Made by a program: the position numbers and the translations under genes. The notes under the pieces are model-generated. The model did no database searches, had not been told where the DNA came from, and was given only the letters and a program-made list of their open reading frames with translations. Shown here one piece after another: positions 1-7,921 of a stretch of DNA of 64,000 nt. Source of the stretch: Flavobacterium notoginsengisoli (GTDB taxonomy: Bacteria; Bacteroidota; Bacteroidia; Flavobacteriales; Flavobacteriaceae). Every line of letters starts with the position of its first letter. Position 1 is the stretch's first letter. The stretch lies in NCBI RefSeq assembly GCF_014207905.1, contig NZ_JACHLB010000012.1:36683-100682 (forward strand), in the 5' to 3' direction.

Positions 1-452
1 GTTTCGAAATTTAAATGCCAAGCAAACCAAAGAATAGCAATTATTAATATAGAGGTGAATTTAGGAAGAGATTTTAATTGTTCTTGTAAAAAGCCACGCC
101 ATCCAATTTCTTCTAAAAGTCCGTAAACTAAAACCGTAAACATTAATAAAATTGGGAATTTACCAATAGTAGCATAATAAACACCAGCAATTAAAACGGC
201 AGGAAGAATCCAATACACACAAAAAGGAATAATTGCGTTTTTGTAAATTCCTTTCAATGACATTGGATTGTTTAGAGAGAATATTTTTATCGCTGCCAAA
301 GCGCCCAAAGCTGGACCAACGCCACGAAGTAGAATAACCAAATACGGATTTTCTATTCCAGATAATAAATTAGTTTTTGTAGCCGCATATCGGCAGATTA
401 CAGCAATTACATAATAAACTATAATGGCTCCAAAGTTGATTTTATTTTTCAT
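1..452 (-). CDS. CPBP family intramembrane metalloprotease (partial, cut by window edge)
   Basis: This is an open frame of about 150 codons from the ATG at 450-452 to the window edge, so the C-terminus is missing. The visible part is very hydrophobic, with about four membrane segments. It carries the paired motifs of CPBP/ABI proteases (Rce1-like): LLEEIGWRGFLQEQ (EExxxR), then WFAWHLNFE (FxxxH type). Known members are membrane-embedded proteases or, in bacteria, proteins of unclear substrate, often linked to bacteriocin immunity. Nothing here indicates the substrate. It reads away from the neighbouring Crp/Fnr-type gene's start, with about 75 bp between them. Confidence 0.8.
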   Translation of the reverse strand, partial: MKNKINFGAIIVYYVIAVICRYAATKTNLLSGIENPYLVILLRGVGPALGALAAIKIFSLNNPMSLKGIYKNAIIPFCVYWILPAVLIAGVYYATIGKFPILLMFTVLVYGLLEEIGWRGFLQEQLKSLPKFTSILIIAILWFAWHLNFE

Positions 453-526
453 CGGTTATTTTGTTTGATTTAGTATAGCAAACTTAACGAGCCAAAATGA
501 AAACAAAATTGACTTTGGGTAAGAAA

Positions 527-1117
527 TCATTTTTCGGTCACTCTTTTTCGAATTCGGCTTAAACTTTCGGCTGTAAGTCCGAGGTAAGAAGCGATAATTT
601 TTAATGGAGTTCTCTGGAAAATTTCTGGTCTGGATTCTATAAGTCTTACGTAACGTTCTTGAGGAGAAAGCGTTAAAAGATTAATTTGTTCTTGCTGTTT
701 GCGCACATAAAGCATTTCAGAGATCGCTTTTCCGATTCGTAAACCCGTTTCAGATCTTTGATATAATTCCGTTAAATCCTGATGAAAAATCGACCATAAA
801 GTAATGTCTTCCAAAGCTTCGGTCTTAATAACAGACGGCTGCTGATTTAAAAAAGACATATAATCGCTTATAAAACTGTTTTCGTATAATAAATTAATGC
901 AGATATCTCTTTTTCCGTCCCAAACAAATAATCCCGCCGATCCTTTTATAACAATGTTGAGGTATTTTTCTACGCCGTTGTAATCCTTTATAATTTCAGA
1001 TTTTTCAAATTCACGTACTTTAATTTTCTCCGAAAACCCTTTCCAGATATTCATGTCGGCAGTAAAATAATTTTCGAAAACTCTTTTTACATCTTCGGGA
1101 GAAGGACTTTGTGGCAT
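527..1117 (-). CDS. Crp/Fnr family transcriptional regulator
   Basis: The protein has 196 residues. An N-terminal cyclic-nucleotide-binding-like beta-barrel spans about 20-125, with FEKSEIIKDYNG and the turn IKGSAGLFVWDGKRD. A dimerisation helix follows, then a C-terminal helix-turn-helix whose recognition helix is LTAESLSRIRKRV. The N-terminal cysteine cluster of O2-sensing Fnr is absent; the only cysteine is in DICIN. It is therefore not an Fe-S oxygen sensor, and the short barrel resembles the many single-domain Bacteroidota Crp-like regulators whose ligand is unknown. It is probably monocistronic. A palindromic repeat lies upstream of its start (1201-1348). The target genes cannot be told from the sequence. 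Confidence 0.85.
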   Translation of the reverse strand: MPQSPSPEDVKRVFENYFTADMNIWKGFSEKIKVREFEKSEIIKDYNGVEKYLNIVIKGSAGLFVWDGKRDICINLLYENSFISDYMSFLNQQPSVIKTEALEDITLWSIFHQDLTELYQRSETGLRIGKAISEMLYVRKQQEQINLLTLSPQERYVRLIESRPEIFQRTPLKIIASYLGLTAESLSRIRKRVTEK

Positions 1118-1200
1118 TTTTTGGGCGTATTGGTTAAAAAAGCCAAATTAGGTTTTTTCTGTCAAATGAAAAAGAACTGTTTTAACTCGTTGCACTTTTT

Positions 1201-1348
1201 TTAAACACATAGAAACATAGATTTTTTCTTTTTAAAAAACTTAAAAAAGAGTTTAGAAAGAAACTAGTTTCTAACACATAGCTATGTTTGTTTTAAATAA
1301 GTGAAACGCCTTTTTAGACAAAGTAGAACTATGTTTCTATGTGTTTAA
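1201..1348 (+). repeat. Palindromic MITE-like element, copy 1 of 4
   Basis: The element is bounded by a perfect 20-bp inverted repeat: TTAAACACATAGAAACATAG at 1201-1220 and its exact reverse complement at 1329-1348. Its core holds the palindrome GAAACTAGTTTC, then CACATAGCTATG, then GTGAAACGCC. The same parts in the same order recur at 1934-2071 and 30343-30480, and in inverted orientation at 3648-3832. It lies wholly between genes (upstream of the Crp/Fnr-type gene, downstream of the PPC gene) and contains no ORF. In RNA it would form a long hairpin on either strand. Confidence 0.9.
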
Positions 1349-1366
1349 TATGACCTCAACGAAAAC

Positions 1367-1882
1367 TTACTTCAAACAAGGCAATTGCAAAACATTAGCA
1401 TTCAGAGGTTGTTCAACTTTTCTTTCTAATTTTTCACTATTTACTGTAATATAAATTTCCATAGAACCCGTTCCGACTTTTAGTCCCAGAATATGTCCGC
1501 CGTAAGCATCAAATTTATTATCTGTTGCTACACCGTGCATATGTATAGAAGGTTTATCTCCGCTCCAAGCAATAGAACCTGTAATGCTTCCCATTTCGAC
1601 TTTGTTGAAAGTTTTCGGGTGAAATTTCTTTTCTCCAAAATCATAAAAACCAAAAGTAGCATCTTGCGCAAATCCAATTCCTGTAAAATTAGCAGAAGGA
1701 ATATTTTGTTCTTTGGCTAGATTTTCAATTAAAGCCAAAACATTATCGCCTTCGCGAAGAACCATCAGATAACCATAATTGGTTTTGGTATAACGGCATT
1801 TATCGTTCTGTTGTGCATTTGCAAAATTAAAAGTCAGCAACAGCAAGAACGCAATAAAAAATTTATGGATTTGAATTTTCAT
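1367..1882 (-). CDS. Secreted PPC (DUF296) domain protein
   Basis: The protein has 171 residues. Residues 1-23 are a clear signal peptide (MKIQIHKFFIAFLLLLTF then NFANA-QQ), so the mature protein is periplasmic or exported. The rest is one PPC/DUF296 domain, with LREGDNVLALIENLAKEQ, GIGFAQDATFGFYDF, the conserved histidines of IHMHG, and GGHILGLKVGTGSMEIYI. PPC domains in plants are part of AT-hook DNA-binding proteins; bacterial stand-alone versions are often labelled DNA-binding with little evidence. The signal peptide argues against a role on the chromosome, and a small-molecule or metal-binding role through the histidines is possible. It is flanked on both sides by copies of the palindromic repeat. 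Confidence 0.85.
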   Translation of the reverse strand: MKIQIHKFFIAFLLLLTFNFANAQQNDKCRYTKTNYGYLMVLREGDNVLALIENLAKEQNIPSANFTGIGFAQDATFGFYDFGEKKFHPKTFNKVEMGSITGSIAWSGDKPSIHMHGVATDNKFDAYGGHILGLKVGTGSMEIYITVNSEKLERKVEQPLNANVLQLPCLK

Positions 1883-1933
1883 GATTTTTAAATTAAAATA
1901 GTAATTAGCTTATTGAATGTACAGTGAAAGATA

Positions 1934-2071
1934 TTAAACACATAGAAACATAGTTTTTTTATTATCAATAAAGAGAACAAAAAGAAACTAGTTTCTAACA
2001 CATAGCTATGTTTGTTTAAAATAGTGAAACGCCTTTTTAGACAAAGTAAAACTATGTTTCTATGTGTTTAA
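1934..2071 (+). repeat. Palindromic MITE-like element, copy 2 of 4
   Basis: It has the same perfect 20-bp terminal inverted repeat as copy 1 (1934-1953 and 2052-2071), and the same core order GAAACTAGTTTC, CACATAGCTATG, GTGAAACGCC. It is about 10 bp shorter than copy 1, mainly in the A/T-rich left spacer. It lies between the start of the PPC gene and the end of the GH32-like gene. Confidence 0.9.
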
Positions 2072-2093
2072 TTTATTTGCATTTAGTAAAACA

Positions 2094-3605
2094 TTAAACT
2101 ACAGAATTAGGCTGTAATTCATTATTATATTTTTCAGGATCAGAAGCCGCATATTCATTTTCTGGTTCTGGAATAACATGAATTTTAGAATCGCTAATCG
2201 AAATTACGGCAGAACAAACATAAATTCCAATTTTTCCTTCGTTGTATTTAAAATCTAACAAAGTCAGTTTTACAATATCGTTAATCGAAAGTTCGTAATA
2301 ATTTCCGTAGCGGATAATCTTAAAAGAAATCTGTTTTTCTTCTCCAATTTCAAACTGATTGGTTTGAATATTTTCGAAGATAAAATTATTCTTAACATCT
2401 TTTTCATTAAATCCCCAAGCTCTAAATTGAACGAAACCATTCATGAAATCAATAGAAATATAATATCCTGTGCCTTCTTTATCGCATTCGATTACAAAAC
2501 CTGTTTTTCCCATTCCTTCAACAGAAAGCGTTCCTTCCCAAACGAAATCGCTCGATGGCTTTTCGAAACCATAAATTTCGTAACCACTTCGGCATCCAAA
2601 ACGCCATTTATTTTCATTTTCTTGAACAAATTCAGCAGTGGGATTTCCGAGAATAGGTAAGGGAAGAGGCAGATCTTTTTGGAGAATTGTTTTCTGATAC
2701 AGTTTTTCCCAATAATAATAACTTTTTAAAAGCAGTCTTCCGCTTTTATCTGTTTCCAGTTCTTTTGGTGGCGGAATAACGCGATGTGTATTGACATTTC
2801 CGTCGGCAAAATAAAAGTTATAAAGCAGAAAATGTTTTCCGTCTTTTACCACTCTTGCGGCATAATTTCCTTGCGGTAATAAAACATTATTATGAAAAGC
2901 CGAATATTCTCCTTTAAATTCAGAAGAAGACCAATAACGGACTTTAATATCTTCGCGAATCGAGCCCAATAAATAATGCGATCCTTTAATTTCAAAAACG
3001 CACGGACATTCTACATCGTCATACACATACGGAATATGAAGCGGTTTTTGCAATACATAACTTTCCTGTTCTCTTTTTGCAACACCAATACAGCCTCTTC
3101 GATACGTTGGTCCAGAAGCACTTCTGGCGCAGATTAATAAATAATCTTCGTTTTTATATTGATACTTAAACGGATCTCTAAAACTAATCCATTCTCTTGG
3201 GTTATTGTTTTTTCCTTCATAATGAGGCGCTTCACTTTTAAACGGAAGTCCGTATAAGTTTTCTTTTTTCCAATTGATTAAATCGGTAGAAACGGCTCTT
3301 CCTACTTTTTGTTCAATTCCTTTGTCTTGACGTTTCAGTCCTGTATAATACATTTCATAACCTTCTCCTTCCGATTTTTTGCTAATGTGCATCGTCCACA
3401 ACATATCATCGTCCCATTCCCCTGGATCGCCTACAAATAGCGCATTTTTAACCCTTTTCCACGAAAGACCATCTTTTGACACGGCATGTGCAATATAATC
3501 GTGATTTGGAATGATTAAATGAAACAAATGATGAACTCCTTTTTCATCAATAAATACATCAACATCTCCAATTTCCCAATTGCTAAATCCTGAACCTGAA
3601 TACAT
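2094..3605 (-). CDS. GH32-like glycoside hydrolase (probable intracellular beta-fructosidase / sucrose hydrolase)
   Basis: The protein has 503 residues and no signal peptide, so it is cytoplasmic. The N-terminal five-bladed propeller (about 1-300) shows the three acidic positions of clan GH-J: an aspartate in GDVDVFIDEKG (nucleophile position), FRDPFKY (RDP motif) and DDVECPCVFEI (EC motif, acid/base). The first motif departs from the classic WMNDPNG, so it belongs to a divergent GH32 subgroup. A C-terminal beta-sandwich (about 330-490) has LSVEGMGKTGFVIECD and YYISIDFMNGFVQFRAWG. Directly upstream on the same strand lie sucrose-phosphate synthase/phosphatase and a PfkB kinase, so cleavage of sucrose or a fructoside inside the cell is the likely role. 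Substrate is inferred from context. Confidence 0.75.
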   Translation of the reverse strand: MYSGSGFSNWEIGDVDVFIDEKGVHHLFHLIIPNHDYIAHAVSKDGLSWKRVKNALFVGDPGEWDDDMLWTMHISKKSEGEGYEMYYTGLKRQDKGIEQKVGRAVSTDLINWKKENLYGLPFKSEAPHYEGKNNNPREWISFRDPFKYQYKNEDYLLICARSASGPTYRRGCIGVAKREQESYVLQKPLHIPYVYDDVECPCVFEIKGSHYLLGSIREDIKVRYWSSSEFKGEYSAFHNNVLLPQGNYAARVVKDGKHFLLYNFYFADGNVNTHRVIPPPKELETDKSGRLLLKSYYYWEKLYQKTILQKDLPLPLPILGNPTAEFVQENENKWRFGCRSGYEIYGFEKPSSDFVWEGTLSVEGMGKTGFVIECDKEGTGYYISIDFMNGFVQFRAWGFNEKDVKNNFIFENIQTNQFEIGEEKQISFKIIRYGNYYELSINDIVKLTLLDFKYNEGKIGIYVCSAVISISDSKIHVIPEPENEYAASDPEKYNNELQPNSVV

Positions 3606-3647
3606 TTTATTATCTATTTTAAACTGTTAGTATATTTTAATTTTTTA

Positions 3648-3832
3648 CACATAGAAACATAGATTTTTTTGACTTTAAAAAAGACGTTTCACTTGCATTA
3701 ACAAACATAGTTTCGTGAGTCTCAAACTTTGTCAAAGTTGATCTCAAAGTTTACATAAAGCTATGTGTGAGAAACTAGTTTCTTTCAATCACCTTTTCCA
3801 AGAAAGAAAAACCTATGTTTCTATGTGTTTAA
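3648..3832 (-). repeat. Palindromic MITE-like element, copy 3 of 4 (inverted, with insert)
   Basis: The termini are CACATAGAAACATAG (3648-3662) and its complement (3813 onward). The core reads on the minus strand relative to copies 1, 2 and 4: AAACTAGTTTC lies near the right end and GTTTCACTT near the left. About 50 bp of extra sequence (about 3711-3760) interrupts the CACATAGCTATG centre and has its own inverted repeat, AAACTTTG...CAAAGTTT. The element lies between the GH32-like gene and the sucrose-phosphate synthase gene. Confidence 0.85.
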
Positions 3833-3837
3833 ATCTT

Positions 3838-6015
3838 TTATTTAATGACTTTATAATGCTTTAATCCCTCTAAAATTCCCTCCGAAGCCGAATTTTTAGC
3901 CACATAAATACTTTTGGTAGTTTCATAATCTGCCAATTCTGCACTTCTATTTCCGACAATAATACCTTTTACGGGACCTCTAAACATATCTACATCATTT
4001 CCTGAATCTCCTGCAGCAATTACATTTCCTAGCGGAATAGACCATTTTCTGCATAAAAATTTAATCGCATTGCCTTTTGAAGCCCTTTTGGGAATAAAAT
4101 CCAAAAACTGTCCATGACTCGGAATAATATTCACTTTGTACCAGCCATTTCCTAAAACGCGAATTAATTCCTCATGATCGTAATGTTCTTTCTCATAATA
4201 ATAAGAGATTTTATAAGGATTTTGAGCTTCTTCTTCTTGCAGTTTTATCCATTTTATGGCTTTTAACCGATTAACAATTTCATCTCTTTTCCATCTTCCC
4301 GAAAGAAATTTTGCCCAGCCTTTATCTAAAATGTAATCTTTTCCGTTGGTGTAATAAATCTCAGTTCCGACAGAACAGATAATAAAATCTGGAAGCGAAA
4401 ATTCTTCTTCATCAATTACTTTTTTAACGAGTTCGAGATTTCGTCCAGAAGCCATTGCAAACGCCATTTTATCGGTACGGTTGGTAAGATGCGCTTTTAA
4501 TTCTTTCAAACCTGGATTTGCCAATTTAGGTTCAATGAGCGTTCCATCAATATCAGAAACCAGCAAATGATCGATTTTTCTTTTCAAACGATCAACATTG
4601 ATATTCGGATAATGCTGTTTTTTAATTCCCGCAGCAGAAACCGATAAATTTTCGTTTATTAAATCAACATATTGATTGACATGACTGACCCAACTATAAT
4701 GTTTTTCAATATTGATGGCGCCGTTATTCGAATAATATTTCCATTGACTTTCATCGGTTAAAATATTACGAAGCGCTTTTTTAATCTGACTTTCCTCTTG
4801 CGGATTAACCAATTCTCCATTTTGGCAAACCGGAATAATTTCTGAAGGCCCGCCATTTTTGGTTACCACAACCGGAAGTCCAGAACTAGCAGATTCGATA
4901 ACCGTCAGACCGAAGTTTTCATGCAAAGCTAAATTCACAAAAACACCTCTTTTTTCTGCCGCATAACGATAAATAATCGAAACTTCATTTTCTACATCAT
5001 GCTTTTTCGGAATAGCCATTTTTCCGTATAAATCGTATTTGTCCATTAAAAGAAGCAAATCGGTTAAGACATTTTTCTCAGATTCTGGCATTTTAGCAAT
5101 GTCTTTACGAATTCCGGCAAAAATGACAAGATTTGCAAGACTCTGAAGTTCTTTGTCTTTTCCGTAAACTTCGATTAAAGTGTTGAGGTTTTTATGGCGA
5201 TCTGGCCGAGAAAGTGCCAGAATAATAGGTTTGTGCGGATTGGTAAGAAATTTAGAAATGCTTTCTTGAACCCAATATTTTCGTTGTTGTTCTTCCCTGT
5301 TTTTATCAGAATCATTTTCTTGAAAATAATAAGGAACAAATTTTCTGGTGTCAATTCCGGGAGAAATAGCGTGATATTTTCCTAATTCGAAATTTTTATA
5401 AGCCTTGTAAGTTTCAATTTCTTGTTCGGTAGACGTGACGACAAATTCGGCGAGTTCGAGTGTTTTTTCTTCGGCGGCAATTCTAGCTTTAAATTTGAAT
5501 TTTTTTTCGAGATCTTCTTCGTTTTCGCCACCTTCCAGTAATTTTTTCTTTTTATAAAATCCTAAAGAATGTCCGGTATGAGCAAAAGGAATATTTAAAA
5601 CGGCTGATAATTCGGCTGCTGCGTAACCAGCGTCTGCGTAATGAGAATGAATCCAATCGGGAAAAATGTTGTGTTGTTTAATGTGCTGCATCGCGCCATT
5701 CACGAAAGTGTCTAAACCTTCCCAAAGCTGTTCTTTAGCTTTGTATCTTTTTCCTAGAAAGGGAATTCGCCTTATGTCCAATTTATCATTAATAATCTCG
5801 ACAGGAACAGCATATTCGCGAGAAAGAGCAGGATCGTCTATCAATCTCGTAAAAAGATGCACATGTTCTACGTCTTCATGTTGTGATAAAAATTCGGCTA
5901 ATTCGTAAATGTATTTGGTTTGGCCTCCATTGTCGGCATCTCGTCCAATTTCTAGACCAGAACCTTTCAAAAGTCCGTGTATGTTGATAAGTGAAATTCG
6001 TAATTTTTTCATCAT
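3838..6015 (-). CDS. Bifunctional sucrose-phosphate synthase / sucrose-phosphatase-like protein (GT4 + HAD-IIB)
   Basis: I take the ATG at 6013-6015, giving about 725 residues beginning MMKKLRISLINIHG; the open frame runs further upstream only from a TTG. The first 470 residues are a GT4 glycosyltransferase with the SPS signature GRDADNGGQTKYIYELAE and the E-x7-E sugar-nucleotide motif in ENFGLTVIESASSGLP. The last 250 are a HAD-IIB phosphatase with LLVSDIDGTLIEP (nucleophile Asp) and AAGDSGNDVDMF. Known SPS-SPP enzymes make sucrose-6-phosphate from UDP- or ADP-glucose and fructose-6-phosphate and then dephosphorylate it. The GH32-like gene is downstream and the PfkB kinase gene upstream, which fits sucrose making and breaking in one block. 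Confidence 0.85.
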   Translation of the reverse strand: MMKKLRISLINIHGLLKGSGLEIGRDADNGGQTKYIYELAEFLSQHEDVEHVHLFTRLIDDPALSREYAVPVEIINDKLDIRRIPFLGKRYKAKEQLWEGLDTFVNGAMQHIKQHNIFPDWIHSHYADAGYAAAELSAVLNIPFAHTGHSLGFYKKKKLLEGGENEEDLEKKFKFKARIAAEEKTLELAEFVVTSTEQEIETYKAYKNFELGKYHAISPGIDTRKFVPYYFQENDSDKNREEQQRKYWVQESISKFLTNPHKPIILALSRPDRHKNLNTLIEVYGKDKELQSLANLVIFAGIRKDIAKMPESEKNVLTDLLLLMDKYDLYGKMAIPKKHDVENEVSIIYRYAAEKRGVFVNLALHENFGLTVIESASSGLPVVVTKNGGPSEIIPVCQNGELVNPQEESQIKKALRNILTDESQWKYYSNNGAINIEKHYSWVSHVNQYVDLINENLSVSAAGIKKQHYPNINVDRLKRKIDHLLVSDIDGTLIEPKLANPGLKELKAHLTNRTDKMAFAMASGRNLELVKKVIDEEEFSLPDFIICSVGTEIYYTNGKDYILDKGWAKFLSGRWKRDEIVNRLKAIKWIKLQEEEAQNPYKISYYYEKEHYDHEELIRVLGNGWYKVNIIPSHGQFLDFIPKRASKGNAIKFLCRKWSIPLGNVIAAGDSGNDVDMFRGPVKGIIVGNRSAELADYETTKSIYVAKNSASEGILEGLKHYKVIK

Positions 6016-6407
6016 TCTTCTGTAAATATTTTGAAAATGCAATTTACAGCGCTTGTATTGATTAGGAAGAAATAATTACATTTTAAATTTACATATTTCC
6101 CATGTTTGAGGGCAAAATCAGATGTTTTAACTATAAAATAAATAGGTTTTTCGAAATTTTCGTGCAGTTTATTTAAACAAATTAATGATTTTTTGTAAAG
6201 CCCCAGCGGAGTAAAATATTTATAGCAATTAAAATAGAGGAATAAAAAAAGAGCTCCGGAGGAGCGAAATATAAACCGTCTTATATTTCGCTCCTCCGGA
6301 GCTTTGTATTTACAATAATATGATTTCTATACATATTTAGCTTCTCCGAAGCGCGACTTTATTTGTTAGAAATATACATACCGTGTATTAAAATTTTATC
6401 TTAATCT
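6016..6407. other. Intergenic stretch holding a palindromic repeat; no gene seen
   Basis: These roughly 390 bp lie between the sugar kinase and sucrose-phosphate synthase genes. I see no credible ORF. The centre (about 6198-6385) is a repeat-type element. Its heart is the perfect inverted repeat at 6252-6303, flanked by degenerate related pieces (CCCAGCGGAGTAAAATATTT on the left, CTCCGAAGCGCGACTTTATT on the right). The part nearest the sucrose-phosphate synthase start (6016-6190) is A/T-rich and would hold its promoter. Confidence 0.7.
6252..6303. repeat. Perfect 23-bp inverted repeat (CTCCGGAGGAGC family)
   Basis: The arms at 6252-6274 and 6281-6303 are exact reverse complements around a 6-bp loop; the left arm starts AGCTCCGGAGGAGCGAAATA. 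The G+C-rich part stands out from the A/T-rich surroundings. No T-run follows directly, so it is a repeat or REP-like hairpin rather than a plain terminator. It would still be a strong RNA hairpin between the kinase and sucrose-phosphate synthase genes. Confidence 0.9.
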
Positions 6408-7304
6408 CTAATTTTTATTGATAAGATTTTCAATATCAATTTTAGAAATTTCAGGATTTGCCCCAGCCGATCCAGCGACCAAAGCTCCTGTTGCACAAGC
6501 AAAATTTAAAGCCTTTTGCGGTTCTTTATTCTTTAAAAGTGATGTAACTAAAGCACCTAAAAAAGAATCTCCAGCTCCAACCGTATCTTCGACTTTTACC
6601 GTATAGCCATTATTGCTGTATAAATGTTTATCCCATAATAAAACAGCGCCGTCTTTTCCTCTTGTAACACAAATTGCGGTTGCATTGGTAAGCGAACAGA
6701 TGAAGTTTATATTTTCTTCTAAAGTTGTATAAGGAGAATCTAAAGCGGCACTAATTTCTGCCAATTCTTCATCATTAAATTTAATGAAATTCGCAAACTG
6801 CATTAGTTCTAAAAGCAATTCGTAGTCATAATGCGGTTTTCTTAAATTGACATCAAAAACTTTGTAAGTATGCGTGTTGAGTAATTCTTCTAAAGCTTTT
6901 CTCGAAACTTCATCTCGGCAAACCAAACTGCCGTATATTAAAACATCAGAAGTAACAACTAATTCTCTGGCTTCTTCGGTTAAAACAATTTTATCCCAAG
7001 CAGAAGGATAAAGAATTTCGTAAGTCGCAGATTTGCTTTCATCTAAGGTAACATGCACTAATCCAGTCGGAAAATCGTTAGATGTAAGGATGGTATCGGT
7101 TTCTAAACCTAAATTTTTTACTTCTTTTATAATGTTTTTGCCATCTTCATCATTTCCCACACAGCTAATCATATTAGATTCTGCGCCAAGAGCTTTCATG
7201 CGTAAGGCTACATTGAGCGGAGCTCCGCCAATTCGTTTTTCGTTACCAAAAATGTCATACAATACTTCGCCAAAGGCAACAGCTTTAAGTTGTTTTTTAC
7301 TCAT
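6408..7304 (-). CDS. PfkB family carbohydrate kinase, probable fructokinase
   Basis: The protein has 298 residues with both PfkB signatures. Near the N-terminus is RIGGAPLNVALRMKALGAES (di-glycine sugar-binding loop) and near the C-terminus VEDTVGAGDSFLGALVTSLL, which holds the catalytic Asp and the anion hole. The N-terminal AFGEVLYDIFGNEKRIGG resembles fructokinases. It would phosphorylate free fructose with ATP to fructose-6-phosphate in the cytoplasm. That fits the downstream genes: the GH32-like enzyme would release fructose and the sucrose-phosphate synthase uses fructose-6-phosphate. The substrate is inferred from these neighbours; other PfkB sugars cannot be excluded. Confidence 0.85.
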   Translation of the reverse strand: MSKKQLKAVAFGEVLYDIFGNEKRIGGAPLNVALRMKALGAESNMISCVGNDEDGKNIIKEVKNLGLETDTILTSNDFPTGLVHVTLDESKSATYEILYPSAWDKIVLTEEARELVVTSDVLIYGSLVCRDEVSRKALEELLNTHTYKVFDVNLRKPHYDYELLLELMQFANFIKFNDEELAEISAALDSPYTTLEENINFICSLTNATAICVTRGKDGAVLLWDKHLYSNNGYTVKVEDTVGAGDSFLGALVTSLLKNKEPQKALNFACATGALVAGSAGANPEISKIDIENLINKN

Positions 7305-7491
7305 TTAATTTTCTTTTTAATTTAAATTTGGGGCTTATAAAAATTTTCTTAATTCGATAAAAATAAAAAACATTAGCGGTTTGTGCAACCAAAAGACAAG
7401 AAAGACAAAGATTTATTAACTTAAAAATATCCGAAATTTCGCTATATATTTGTTAGGAAACATCTTTTTTAAAATGAAATATCTTTAAAAA

Positions 7492-7869
7492 ATGATAAAA
7501 TGGATTAAAATTTTTTCAAGCTGTTTCGTTCTCTTCATTTTGATTTATGAAGCCAATTTTTATATCAATTGTAAAGCGAATAGTTATCTAGCAGTTTATG
7601 GCGGACCTTTAAATCATTATAAGGAAGATTTTGTTTTACTATTGAATGATCAAAAAATAAGTGAGACGCTCAATGTCAATATTCCGACTCCGTTTTCGCA
7701 AGGTGTAAATTTTTCTTTAGGAAAAAATACAATTAAACTTATTAGTACAGATGCTAAAATCAGTTTTGAAAAAGAGATTTATTTTTATGGAATATTCTCT
7801 TTCAATATAATTGAAGTTACTTCTAAGGATATTTTTTTTAGAAGATCTTTTTCGGTTCCAGTTATATAA
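7492..7869 (+). CDS. Hypothetical membrane-anchored or secreted protein
   Basis: The protein has 125 residues and I do not recognise the family. One hydrophobic segment at 4-22 (IKIFSSCFVLFILIYEANF) could be a signal anchor. The rest is rich in beta-type residues and aromatics (NHYKEDFVLLLNDQ, NFSLGKNTIKLIS), with no catalytic motif. A TATATTTG -7 element at 7445-7452 lies about 40 bp upstream of the ATG and supports expression. The next gene, also unknown, starts about 50 bp downstream and has its own -7 element, TATTTTTG, at 7888-7895. Confidence 0.6.
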   Translation: MIKWIKIFSSCFVLFILIYEANFYINCKANSYLAVYGGPLNHYKEDFVLLLNDQKISETLNVNIPTPFSQGVNFSLGKNTIKLISTDAKISFEKEIYFYGIFSFNIIEVTSKDIFFRRSFSVPVI

Positions 7870-7921
7870 TAGAAATAAGTTAAATTTTATTTTTGCACAG
7901 ACTATTTAAGTAATCATTAAT

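Noticed and set aside
527..1117. Oxygen-sensing Fnr that could control the nad-ric-nrd run
   Set aside because: The protein lacks the N-terminal cysteine cluster needed for an Fe-S sensor, so there is no sequence reason to link it to the Fnr-like box at 20.0 kb.
1201..2071. Two facing elements considered as ends of one composite transposon around the PPC gene
   Set aside because: Each copy has both of its own terminal inverted repeats and the same orientation, and the enclosed gene is a normal chromosomal-type gene with no transposase.
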